DNA of 41,000 nucleotides from JAAYGD01 sp964609995. GTDB lineage: Bacteria; Bacillota_I; Bacilli_A; RF39; UBA660. Of the stretch, positions 29,505-38,700 are shown piece after piece. The translations under genes and the position numbers were made by a program. Where the stretch lies: assembly GCA_964609995.1 (NCBI GenBank), contig CAZSTI010000007.1:1-41000 (forward strand), read 5' to 3'. The notes under the pieces were generated by a model. The model was not told the origin of the DNA. It saw only the letters and a program-made list of their open reading frames with translations, and did not search any database. The number at the start of each line of letters is the position of its first letter. The first letter of the stretch is position 1.

Positions 29505-31043
29505 ATGGAAACGTTTTTCAGATTTCTATTTGAAATGCTAACTACTTTCTTTAGTGGATTAGTTCATGTTGTAAAAGCAATCATTGCTTCTTTTGGTATG
29601 ACTTTTAATTTTAAGTCATATTCATCTATTATTGGTTTTTATAAAAAAGATTTTTCAGGGATGGAATGGGTTTTTGTTGGTCTAGCAATATTGATAATGG
29701 TTACAATAGTTGCGGGCATTATATTTTTATTAGTAATTTTAGTAAAAAAATATATAAGATTAAGAAAAACTTTAGTAGAACAAGAAACTTTATTAGAAGA
29801 ATTAGCTGAATTAAATAATCAGGTTGTTAATCTTATGAAAGAAAAAGACGAAATACTAGCGATGAAAGTTTCGCAATTAGGTCTTAAACCAGATGAATCA
29901 CCAACAATTGAACCAGAAAAAGAGGGAGAAACTAAAGAAGGTGAAGAAGAGTTATCTGACGAAAACATTAGATTCTCTAAATTGCATTCTATTGATAAGC
30001 AATATTTAAATTATACGGCTGAAGATTACGGAAATTCATTTACTTTAGTAGAATTAGTTGATATGTTTAGGAATTTTGCTGCCGGTCAATTGGGATTGTT
30101 TTATAAAGAAGAGATGATTAGATTGTTTATTTCTGCTTTAGCATCTACAAAGTTAATTATATTACAAGGTATTTCTGGAACAGGAAAAACTTCTTTGGCT
30201 TATGCTTGGGGAAAGTTTTTGAGTAACGACTCATGTGTAGCTTCAGTACAACCATCATGGAGAGATAGAACAGAAGTATTTGGATATTTCAATGAATTTA
30301 CTAAGAAATTTAATGAAACCGATGTATTAAAAGAAATTTATAAAGCAGGATATACTGATGATGTTTATACTGTAATTCTAGATGAAATGAATATATCGAG
30401 AGTTGAGTACTACTTTGCGGAAATGTTATCTATTCTGGAAATGCCCAATAAGGATGAATGGATTATCGAATTAGTTGCGAGTGCTTGGGATAGTGATCCA
30501 AAAAAAATAAAAAATGGAAAATTAAAAATTGTTCCTAATGTATGGTATATTGGTACAATCAATAATGACGACTCTACATTTATGGTTACCGATAAGGTAT
30601 ACGATAGAGCAATGCCTATAGATATTAATGAAAAAGGTCAAATATTTAAACCAAGAGAGGTATTGGCACAAAAAATCAACTATAAATATTTAAATGGTCT
30701 ATTTGAAGAAGCCATGAGTACTTATAGTGTATCTCAAGATACTTTAGACAAAATAGAACAAATGGATGATTATGTAATACAACATTTTAGAATTGCATTT
30801 GGTAACCGTATTGTAAGTCATATGAAAAAATTCGTTCCAGTTTATATGGCTTGTGGTGGAGATGAACTTGATGGTGTTGATTATTTTATTGCTAGAAAAA
30901 TATTGAGAAAATTTGAACAATTAAATATATCATATATTAGAGATGAAGTTGATGGATATATCGAGTTTTTGGATACAACTTTTGGAAAAGGAAAAATGAA
31001 AGAATGTATTGAATATCTATTAAGACTTAAGAAGAATACATAA
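29505..31043 (+). CDS. Membrane-anchored McrB-like AAA+ ATPase
   Basis: This 512-residue protein has an N-terminal amphipathic part, a hydrophobic helix (about 56-80), a coiled coil (about 86-122), an acidic linker (128-155), then an AAA+ domain. Walker A GISGTGKTS lies at 222-230, Walker B VILDEMN at 290-296, followed by ISRVEYYFAEMLSILE, sensor 1 GTINND at 350-355 and an arginine finger in KVYDRAM (Arg368). The EYYFAExLSxLE pattern is typical of McrB-type GTPases/ATPases of the restriction and conflict class. The helix would tie it to the membrane, which is unusual. Nucleotide preference cannot be told from sequence. AAGGAG lies 6 nt before ATG. Confidence 0.82.
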   Translation: METFFRFLFEMLTTFFSGLVHVVKAIIASFGMTFNFKSYSSIIGFYKKDFSGMEWVFVGLAILIMVTIVAGIIFLLVILVKKYIRLRKTLVEQETLLEELAELNNQVVNLMKEKDEILAMKVSQLGLKPDESPTIEPEKEGETKEGEEELSDENIRFSKLHSIDKQYLNYTAEDYGNSFTLVELVDMFRNFAAGQLGLFYKEEMIRLFISALASTKLIILQGISGTGKTSLAYAWGKFLSNDSCVASVQPSWRDRTEVFGYFNEFTKKFNETDVLKEIYKAGYTDDVYTVILDEMNISRVEYYFAEMLSILEMPNKDEWIIELVASAWDSDPKKIKNGKLKIVPNVWYIGTINNDDSTFMVTDKVYDRAMPIDINEKGQIFKPREVLAQKINYKYLNGLFEEAMSTYSVSQDTLDKIEQMDDYVIQHFRIAFGNRIVSHMKKFVPVYMACGGDELDGVDYFIARKILRKFEQLNISYIRDEVDGYIEFLDTTFGKGKMKECIEYLLRLKKNT

Positions 31044-31055
31044 CGGGTGAATGCT

Positions 31056-32189
31056 ATGGATGAGTTAAAAGTATTTGAATTATATAATAATTCTAACGAT
31101 AAAAAAAAGAAAGATTTTTTGAAAACAGCGGACACTTCTATGGAATTAACACATAATTTTGAAAGAAATATTGTTGATGATAAATGGATTACATTAATGG
31201 AAGAGACAATAAGATATTTGGACAATATTTTAAGAAATCCAAATAGATTTATTATGAATGAAGAAGAAGTTGTAAAAATAGAGTTGGCTAGGAGAATAAC
31301 AGTAGATAGTATTAAACATTTATCAAGGAATACCAACTTGATACAAGAATTTGATTTAGAGACAGGAGATGTTAAACCTTCAAAAATATTAAACATTAAT
31401 AAAGAAGAAAACTACAATACTTATGAAAATAGGTTTATATATAGTTTGATTAGAAATATGCGAACATATATAGACATGAAAAAGAAAAAAATGAATTTAG
31501 GTTTTAAAGATAAAAGCGACAAATTGATGAGTTATCAAGGAAAATCAAAAGTAGGGAAAGAAAACGTAAGTATTAATGTAATGTACAAATCAGCACTAGA
31601 AAAAAACGATTCTGATGAGAATAGTATCGAAAAAAGAATAGAAAAACTTGAGATGAGAGTAAGAGATTTAATGAATACTGATTTGTATAAAACAATAGAC
31701 AAATTAAGAATTAGTCTTATAATGTCCCCGATTAAGAAAACAAATTTAATATTAAAAAACACTAATTTTCAATTTGCTGTTAGATTATGGAATTTCATTC
31801 AAGAAAACGCTGAAGATGAAACAAAGATAGATTCTGGGAATAATGTTTTAAACAATGATGAAGAATTAAAGAAACTAATGGATGAAACTTTTATGCTAAA
31901 TTATCTTGTTGTTAATACTATTGAAAAAGATGATGATGAGGAAGAAAAACAAAAAAAAGTATCAAAAGTATTAATTAATAATTTAATTCAAAAACTAGTA
32001 TTATCTAGTGAAAATATTTCTAAAAAAGAACTTAATCAAGCTATATCAGAACAATACAAGATGATTAAGAATCAAACGTTGGCAGATGAAAAAGAAATTG
32101 CAAAAATATTTAAAATGGCGATTAATGAATATACTAAGTCGATTGTAAATTTAAGAATAAGAGGTAAAAATGCAAAGAATAACAAATAA
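31056..32189 (+). CDS. DUF2357-like protein, partner of the McrB-like ATPase
   Basis: This 377-residue cytoplasmic helical protein contains the DUF2357 hallmark YENRFIYSLIRNMRTYIDMK (about residues 128-147), preceded by a long helical arm. DUF2357 proteins are usually linked to McrB-like ATPases and have a C-terminal PD-(D/E)xK nuclease. Here the C-terminal part (about 180-377) is coiled-coil-like and acidic, and I see no such nuclease motif. A non-nucleolytic role is therefore likely. ATG 31056 has GGGTGA 6 nt upstream, and GTG 31047 lies inside that site. It overlaps the SipW gene by 20 bp. Confidence 0.68.
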   Translation: MDELKVFELYNNSNDKKKKDFLKTADTSMELTHNFERNIVDDKWITLMEETIRYLDNILRNPNRFIMNEEEVVKIELARRITVDSIKHLSRNTNLIQEFDLETGDVKPSKILNINKEENYNTYENRFIYSLIRNMRTYIDMKKKKMNLGFKDKSDKLMSYQGKSKVGKENVSINVMYKSALEKNDSDENSIEKRIEKLEMRVRDLMNTDLYKTIDKLRISLIMSPIKKTNLILKNTNFQFAVRLWNFIQENAEDETKIDSGNNVLNNDEELKKLMDETFMLNYLVVNTIEKDDDEEEKQKKVSKVLINNLIQKLVLSSENISKKELNQAISEQYKMIKNQTLADEKEIAKIFKMAINEYTKSIVNLRIRGKNAKNNK

Positions 32190-32739
32190 TAAAATATTTA
32201 GATATACTTGGAAAACAATAAAGACGATTATTTCGATTTTTATTATATTAGTTATTGGAGTTATTATAATACAAAGAGTTTTTAATAATAATGTAGCTGT
32301 ATTCGGATATAGAATATTTACTGTTGCAACAGGAAGTATGGAACCAGAATATAAAGTACTGGATATTATCTTTGTTAGAGAAGTAAAAACTAATTCTTTA
32401 GAAATTGGGGATGACGTAGTTTATATGGGGAAAGAGGGAGATTTTCAAAATAAAATAATTACTCATAGAATTATTGATATTCTTAAAGAAGAAAACAAAA
32501 TTTCTTTTAAAACTAAAGGTATTGCAAATCCAACAGAAGATCCATTAATTTATGAAGATCAATTATTTGGGAAAGTAATTTTTAGGTCTAAAATATTAAG
32601 TTTTATAAATAAAATAATAAATAATCCAATTGGTTTTTATTTATTAATAGTATTACCTGTTGCAATATTGATTTTCTTAGAAATTATTGATAAGTTTAAA
32701 GAAAAAGAGGTATTAATAGAAGAAGATGGAAAAGAATAA
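32170..32739 (+). CDS. SipW-type signal peptidase (S26B)
   Basis: This 189-residue membrane protease cleaves signals of TasA-type exported proteins. It has an N-terminal helix (about 17-35), a catalytic core with TGSMEPEY (Ser56) and ITHRII (His99, the Ser-His arrangement of SipW and ER peptidases), YEDQLFGKVIF and a C-terminal helix (about 158-177). The length and topology are those of standalone SipW. The start is ATG 32170 with AAGAGG 5-6 nt upstream, inside the preceding gene. A second, fused S26B peptidase is encoded at 24791, so this locus has two active-looking enzymes. Confidence 0.88.
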   Translation: MQRITNNKIFRYTWKTIKTIISIFIILVIGVIIIQRVFNNNVAVFGYRIFTVATGSMEPEYKVLDIIFVREVKTNSLEIGDDVVYMGKEGDFQNKIITHRIIDILKEENKISFKTKGIANPTEDPLIYEDQLFGKVIFRSKILSFINKIINNPIGFYLLIVLPVAILIFLEIIDKFKEKEVLIEEDGKE

Positions 32740-33322
32740 AGACGCAATAAAAATACTAAAAAAAAGTATGCGATTGAAAGTTATGCTGTTATTAGGAATA
32801 ATGTTAACTTTCAATACTTTTGCGTGGTTTGTTTATTCTAATACCATTTCTAATACCATTTCAACTTATGTTAAAGCTTGGAGAATTGAATTTGAAAGTG
32901 GAGAGGAAATTATTGAGCAAATAGAGTTTGAACTTGATGATTTGTATCCCGGAATGCCAGAATATTCCAATTTTATAAATGTAGTAAACTATGGAGATAC
33001 ATCAGCATCTCTGTCATATGAAATAATTGAAATTAAAATATTATCAGATACATACTCATCTCCAACTTACTCTAGTTCGGTTTTAGAAAATATGCTTTTA
33101 AGTGATTATCCTTTTTTAATTGAATTTTCCTTAACTGAAACAGAATTACCTCCATTAAATGGAAGCTCTGATTTCGTTGTTACAGCTAATTGGGCATATG
33201 AAGGTGGAGATGATGCCGAAGATACACAATGGGGTCATGATTCGTATACTTTTAAAGAATTATATCCAGCAGAAACTCAAATAGTAATAGTTGTAAAACT
33301 TCATGCAAATCAAATTAATTAG
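32726..33322 (+). CDS. Exported SipW-substrate-like protein with FAWF motif
   Basis: This 198-residue protein has a basic start, hydrophobic residues 18-32 and FAWFVYSNTISN, a motif common at the signal end of TasA/SipW substrates. The mature beta-domain opens with a Tyr-Val-Lys-Ala segment and carries GDTSASLSYEI, which resembles the ordered NxGDxxxxxxY strand of TasA-like folds. It begins within the last codons of sipW (14-bp overlap), as in Bacillus where tasA follows sipW. The gene converges with the minus-strand neighbour, and their stop codons overlap by 8 bp. Confidence 0.7.
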   Translation: MEKNKDAIKILKKSMRLKVMLLLGIMLTFNTFAWFVYSNTISNTISTYVKAWRIEFESGEEIIEQIEFELDDLYPGMPEYSNFINVVNYGDTSASLSYEIIEIKILSDTYSSPTYSSSVLENMLLSDYPFLIEFSLTETELPPLNGSSDFVVTANWAYEGGDDAEDTQWGHDSYTFKELYPAETQIVIVVKLHANQIN

Positions 33323-33902
33323 TAATTTGAGTGAAACCTAAATTAACGGTTAAAATAGCTTTTCCAAGATTAATAGAAGCCATAGTATCATCACTGTTAT
33401 TCATTGTTTCTGTTAAAGAATCGTCCCAAGTCATATAAATTCTTAATGTTTTTGTTCTTAGTGGATTACTTAATAATACCGAACCATTTATATCCATTGA
33501 ACCAGATAAAGGAATTACAGAACCACCATTTTCGGAATAACCAGTAACTTGTAAGTCAGTCACGCTACTAGATAAACTAATTTCTGTAGATACTTCATAA
33601 GAAAAAGAAACATCTACATTTGTGTAATCAATTAATAAATCAAAATATCCTTCGGAAAGTGGTGCCATAGTACCGCTTTTTACGTGTTGATTGCTTATTA
33701 TAGTTGGCGTTATTACATTAGTTATAAAAGAATCCGAAATAATATCTTGATTATTTATGCTAATTTGCCATCTTGATATATTTACGTTTGCGTCTCCGGT
33801 TGCTTGAGTATTATATTTAGCGTATGTATCTTGCACGAAAGTAATCAATAGAAAAAGAGATAAACAAGCAATAATTAGTTTAAATTTATTTAAATTATAC
33901 AT
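33315..33902 (-). CDS. Exported TasA-like protein on the opposite strand
   Basis: This 195-residue protein has a short basic start, hydrophobic residues 9-23 and TYAKYNTQATGDANVNISRW, a good SipW-type signal followed by the TasA-style Ala-Lys-Tyr...Gly-Asp-Ala opening. The mature part is all-beta and rich in Ser/Thr. It is the only gene clearly read from the minus strand in this window. GAGGGG lies 6 nt upstream of its ATG. It shares its 3' end with the plus-strand gene over 8 bp, so the two transcripts collide or overlap. Confidence 0.72.
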   Translation of the reverse strand: MYNLNKFKLIIACLSLFLLITFVQDTYAKYNTQATGDANVNISRWQISINNQDIISDSFITNVITPTIISNQHVKSGTMAPLSEGYFDLLIDYTNVDVSFSYEVSTEISLSSSVTDLQVTGYSENGGSVIPLSGSMDINGSVLLSNPLRTKTLRIYMTWDDSLTETMNNSDDTMASINLGKAILTVNLGFTQITN

Positions 33903-34030
33903 AGCTTCCCCTCTTTTCTTAACTAAATGTTAACACATTTATTGATGTAAAATTGATTGAAAAAATCAAATTGTACACTATGTTTACAATATTAATATAT
34001 AAATATTATTAAATATATATATTTGTTTTG

Positions 34031-34059
34031 TTGAAAAAACATGCAATTTGTGGTATTCT
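34031..34059 (+). promoter_or_regulatory. Promoter for the 34088-41000 genes
   Basis: -35 TTGAAA (34031-34036), a 17-bp spacer and -10 TATTCT (34054-34059), 28 bp before the start. The 185-bp gap between the divergent genes (33903-34087) is very AT-rich and must also hold the minus-strand promoter, for which I found no clear hexamers. Confidence 0.6.
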
Positions 34060-34087
34060 TAATTAGTATAGAATATAGGAGTTATAT

Positions 34088-34798
34088 ATGACAGTTGGTA
34101 CTGTAAAAGTTACAGCAAAACGTATAAAAAAAAGAGAAAAAAGAATAAAGAAATTAATTATTTTAATTATTATTTTGTTCCTGTTTTTATTAATAGTATT
34201 TTCGGTTCTATCACTTGTTTATAGAGGAGGAGATTTTGTTATAACGTTAGATCCGAATTTTGCGCTTAAGAGTGGTTTAAAAATGTTTGATGAAGAAGAA
34301 TTAAAACACGATAGATTGAAATTTTATGCTAAAGGATTAGAGTTTATGGATAATATTTCAATAAATTGGTTACCAAAAGACATTGATAATCACAAAGGTG
34401 GTTCTCATAATGGTGAGAATTATATTGCTTATACTTTTTATTTAGAAAATAATGGTGAAAAACCAGCGGATTATTGGTATGAGTTGGTAATCGAAGATGT
34501 AATAAAAAATATCGATGATGCCATAAGAATAATGATAATTCAAAATAAAGAAAGATTTGTTTATGCTAAATTAAATGATGTTACTAAAAAAGAGGAAAAA
34601 GATACAATTCCGTTTTATTCTGATGAGCAAGCCATTATTGAACAAAGAAAAGGTTTAAAAGTTGGTGAAAAGGATAAATATACCATAGTAATATGGCTAG
34701 AAGGTGATGATCCCGATTGCTTAGATCATTTAATTGGTGGAGAAATAAAAATTAGTATGAGAATCATCGAAAGCCATATAGACTTAAAAGGGAGATAA
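34088..34798 (+). CDS. Membrane-anchored beta-domain surface protein
   Basis: This 236-residue protein has a very basic start (KRIKKREKRIKK), one helix (about 23-44) and an outside domain of about 190 residues that is beta-rich and highly charged. The segment YIAYTFYLENNGEKPADYWYEL resembles a TasA-like strand pair (xxF.LENNG..PxxY). The basic start and the lack of an AxA-type site suggest an uncleaved anchor, so it may tether fibres to the cell. TAGGAG lies 6 nt before ATG, and the next gene begins 3 bp after its stop. Confidence 0.62.
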   Translation: MTVGTVKVTAKRIKKREKRIKKLIILIIILFLFLLIVFSVLSLVYRGGDFVITLDPNFALKSGLKMFDEEELKHDRLKFYAKGLEFMDNISINWLPKDIDNHKGGSHNGENYIAYTFYLENNGEKPADYWYELVIEDVIKNIDDAIRIMIIQNKERFVYAKLNDVTKKEEKDTIPFYSDEQAIIEQRKGLKVGEKDKYTIVIWLEGDDPDCLDHLIGGEIKISMRIIESHIDLKGR

Positions 34799-34801
34799 TA
34801 T

Positions 34802-35776
34802 ATGAAGAATAAACAATATATTATGTTTTTGTGGTTGTTTTTAACAGCGCTATTATTATCTACAACCACTTTTGCGTGGTTGTCTGCAAATAGAATATTT
34901 GAAATTAATACATTTGATATTCAAATCGTATCTAAAGGTGGTTTGGAAATATCTGCTGATGGAAAAACATGGAAGGGAGTACTGGGAATGGTTGATCTTT
35001 ATGATGCTAACGAAACATATCCCAACAACCTAAATCAAATACCTGATTCCATTAGACCCGTATCGAGTGGAGGTCAAATTGAAAATGGATTATTAAAAAT
35101 ATATTATGGAGAATCTTCACAAGGACTTGATGGTGATTATTATTTATATTCTCAACGAAGTATTGAAAAAAAATCTTTTGGATATGATCCTGACGCTGAT
35201 TTTGTTGTATTTGATTTGTTTTTAAAAACAACCTATAAAAGAATATTAAAGTTGGATTCTTCATCAAAAATAAGCATTATTGATGGAGAAGGTAGAGGAA
35301 TTACTAATGCATTTAGAGTGGCATTATTAAATCAAGGGAGTGTAGAAAACAATAATTCTATAAGTGCAATTCAAAATTTAAAAAACTCAACAAAAGCTTA
35401 TATTTGGGAACCAAATTATGACACGCATACATTAAATGGTGTAGAACATGCAAGGGATTTATATAATATAAATACACAGGAAAACAATGCATCAAGAATA
35501 GAATATCATGGAATAATTAATAATTTTAATAAGAGTAACAACGTAAAAGCAAAAGAAGCAAACTCAAATTATTATCCGAACTTTTTTGCAAAAGTACCAA
35601 TAGACATTTATACTATAAGAAATAACGAATCAACTAATAAAATATTTGAAATTGGAACCGGAGTGACAAAAGTAAGGGTTTATGTTTGGATAGAAGGTCA
35701 AGATGTAGATTGTGAAAATAATGCAGCATCTTCAAATGTATCCATAGATTTACACTTTATAGCAGAACAATCATAA
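34802..35776 (+). CDS. Exported surface protein with SipW-like signal
   Basis: This 324-residue protein has hydrophobic residues 8-24 and STTTFAWLSANRIFEINTFD, close to the FAWF signal of the 32726 protein and of SipW substrates. The mature part is large and beta-rich, with DADFVVFDLFLKTTYKR in the middle and GVTKVRVYVWIEGQDVDCEN near the end. That last segment closely matches TIVIWLEGDDPDCLDHLIGG in the preceding protein, so the two share a terminal subdomain. The family is unrecognised. GGGAG precedes ATG. It is followed by the giant protein after 15 bp. Confidence 0.65.
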   Translation: MKNKQYIMFLWLFLTALLLSTTTFAWLSANRIFEINTFDIQIVSKGGLEISADGKTWKGVLGMVDLYDANETYPNNLNQIPDSIRPVSSGGQIENGLLKIYYGESSQGLDGDYYLYSQRSIEKKSFGYDPDADFVVFDLFLKTTYKRILKLDSSSKISIIDGEGRGITNAFRVALLNQGSVENNNSISAIQNLKNSTKAYIWEPNYDTHTLNGVEHARDLYNINTQENNASRIEYHGIINNFNKSNNVKAKEANSNYYPNFFAKVPIDIYTIRNNESTNKIFEIGTGVTKVRVYVWIEGQDVDCENNAASSNVSIDLHFIAEQS

Positions 35777-35791
35777 TAAAAGGAGGTTAAA

Positions 35792-38700
35792 ATGAAAAGA
35801 TTAAATAAAGCTTATATAAATATATTTATATTATCAGCTTTCTTTTTAATTATAATAGCGTTTGCTGTTAGATTTGTTTTAACCTTAGGAGATTTAAATT
35901 CACCATATGTTATAGATATAGATCAAGATTTAAGTGGAGTATATAGCAATGTTCTATTGGTAGATGATAGAACTAGAGATTATTATTACTATAAAGGATT
36001 AAACTATACTGAAAGTTCCAATGGACTTCTTCCAAGTGGATCAGATCAAAATATTTATCCAGATTCAAAGTTAGTGGATACAAAAGTTACGTATTATTCA
36101 ACTGATTTGAATACAAATTTTAAGGGATATGTCTCATTAACAGAAACTCAAGATACCTTCGAATATAATAAGTTTTATCCAGTAAATGATAATGGCACGC
36201 CATTAACATTTACTGACGATTATATAGTAATAGAATTAATTGAAAATCCTTTTACTGACAGACCAACCGATAAAGGCTTTAATGGATGGTATACTGATTA
36301 CGAGGGAGTAGAGTTAAGCTATAATGATGACTATTATATTAGATATGCAAAAGTACCAATTACATATGATGAAGGATATCCAGAATATTTAGATATTGAA
36401 TTCAATGCGTCTTGGGTTAATGCGAAAGTTGCAACACTTTCTGGTAGTTCGTGGGCTACAGCTTTTAATGCGTTGAGTTCAAAACAAATGACTTACATAG
36501 AAGTGTATAGAGAAGAATGGGTGCCATACGATATGGCTGGGTATTTTCATCAAGTTTTGATATCTAGAAATCAAAGCTGTACAGGATACTATGATTATAA
36601 TGGTGTTTATCAGTCGAACTGTACATGCCGACAATGGGGAGGGTGTACTTATTATCAATTAATAATAACCGAACCATTTGATCCCCTTTCAACATATTAT
36701 GAATTGTTGGGTGGGGTTATGGTATTAGTTAACAATGGTACAATACCCGGACCAACTTATGTTATTTCTTATCCTAATGGTTTTAATTCTAGTTACAATA
36801 TGGCAGGTTTTTTTAGACAGGTAGTAATTACTTATGGAACCTCTATTGCGGGGTATTATAATGTATATGGGGTTGAACAAAGCGGGAATTGTGGCAGTGG
36901 TGGTGGATGTACTCTTTATGAATTAATAGATTATTATGATTCTTTTGGATCTCCAGAAATATTAGATCCGCTGGAAACATATTATTATTTTGCCACTAGA
37001 GATACTAATATAATTGTACTTAATGCAACATACTCATCGGTTTGGGGAAGTTCGCAAAATAAGCCCTTTACCTTAACGAGTGTTCATAATGGAACAGATT
37101 ATAGACCAAGTTATTATTGGAATGTTGCTTCATTAGTTGTTAGAATGTATAACGATACAAATATTGAAAATGTATATATTAGAACGACTACAAGCGTTAA
37201 TAACACTGCACCCGCTAGTGGTACAAGTAATACAAGATTTATTTATGGAAACTGGTTTAATGTTAGAATAGGAAGAGGAATAACCAGGTACGGAAATTAT
37301 GTAAATTTTTCTACTATTTTAGGCGGAGGAAATAACTCTATAGGTAGTAGTGGTAATCCTAGAAAGTACAGGTTGATTATTGAATCTGGCAGATATTCTT
37401 CTTTTTCTTTAGGTAATGGTAGTGTTGGAACATCGTACACAAACTATATTGAATCTAAAGGTATTTATGGCAATGATTATGACAGAGCTACATTAAATAA
37501 TTCTAATTTGCAACTTTATTATTGCGCATCTGGGACTTGGGGAGGCAGAGTATATGCTTCTTCAAATTCAGCTAAGATTGTGGATTTGATAGTAAAAAGC
37601 GGTGATTTCGGATATGGCGAATACGATTATACAACAGGAATATACGTAGGAGGAAGGCAAGGCGGAACCCATTATGCTGCAAGAGCGGCCAAAATAGAAG
37701 GTGGAACAATATATAATCTAATTGGAGGACCTCTATCAGACTCATCTATGCAAAATTATAACGATGCATATATTTCAATGGTTGGAGGAGAAGTTGACGT
37801 CATAATTGGCGGAGCCGGAACTTCTGCAACGTATGGTAATAGGTTGATACAGGTAACTGGTGGAATTGTTAATTACAGTGTTTTTGGAGGATCAAACGGA
37901 TATCAAGGAGCATCGACTGATGGAACGGTAATTGGGGATTCGTTTTTATATATTGGAGGAAATGCTATTATAGGTAGCGAATATAATGTAAATAATAACG
38001 AAACTATATACGGAGCTGAAGCTGGTTCGGTTTTTGGAATAGGGAATGGAAGGAGTGGATATCCTTCAATTGGTTCATCTAGCAATTCAAATATTATTGT
38101 TGGAGATAGTGTGACAATAAACAGAAATGTATATGGTGGAGGAAACTTTGGAGCAGTAGGAATATCTGGTGGTTCTACAACAACAACAACAAATATAACT
38201 GTAAATGGAGGCTCTATTCAAGGCTCTGTTTATGGTGGTGGAAATAATAATGGTGCCGGAAATTCATCTATAACATCTACAATTAATATAACTGTAAACG
38301 GAGGAGAGATTGGAGAATCTTTATATGGAGGAAGCAATGCTTTAGGAACTATTTATGGAAGCGTTAATTTGGATATTAATGGAGGAACATTCTTAGATTC
38401 AATTTATGGTGGAGGAAGAGGAGGATATGTAAGTTCTTCTAATTATGGAACTTATGTAAGAGATGATATTACTATAAATGTTGGAACAAGTGAATCCGCA
38501 CCTATTATTACAAACGATTTATATGGCGGAAGTGCATATGGTAGTATACATACAACTAATCAGAGTCCAACATTATCAAACAAAGATATAACTATTATTA
38601 TAGAAGATATAGACATTTTAGGTTCGGTTTTTGGAGGTAGCAAAGGAGCTAGTGGGTATAATCCTTATGTGGCAGGCGATATATCCGTAACTGTAAATGG

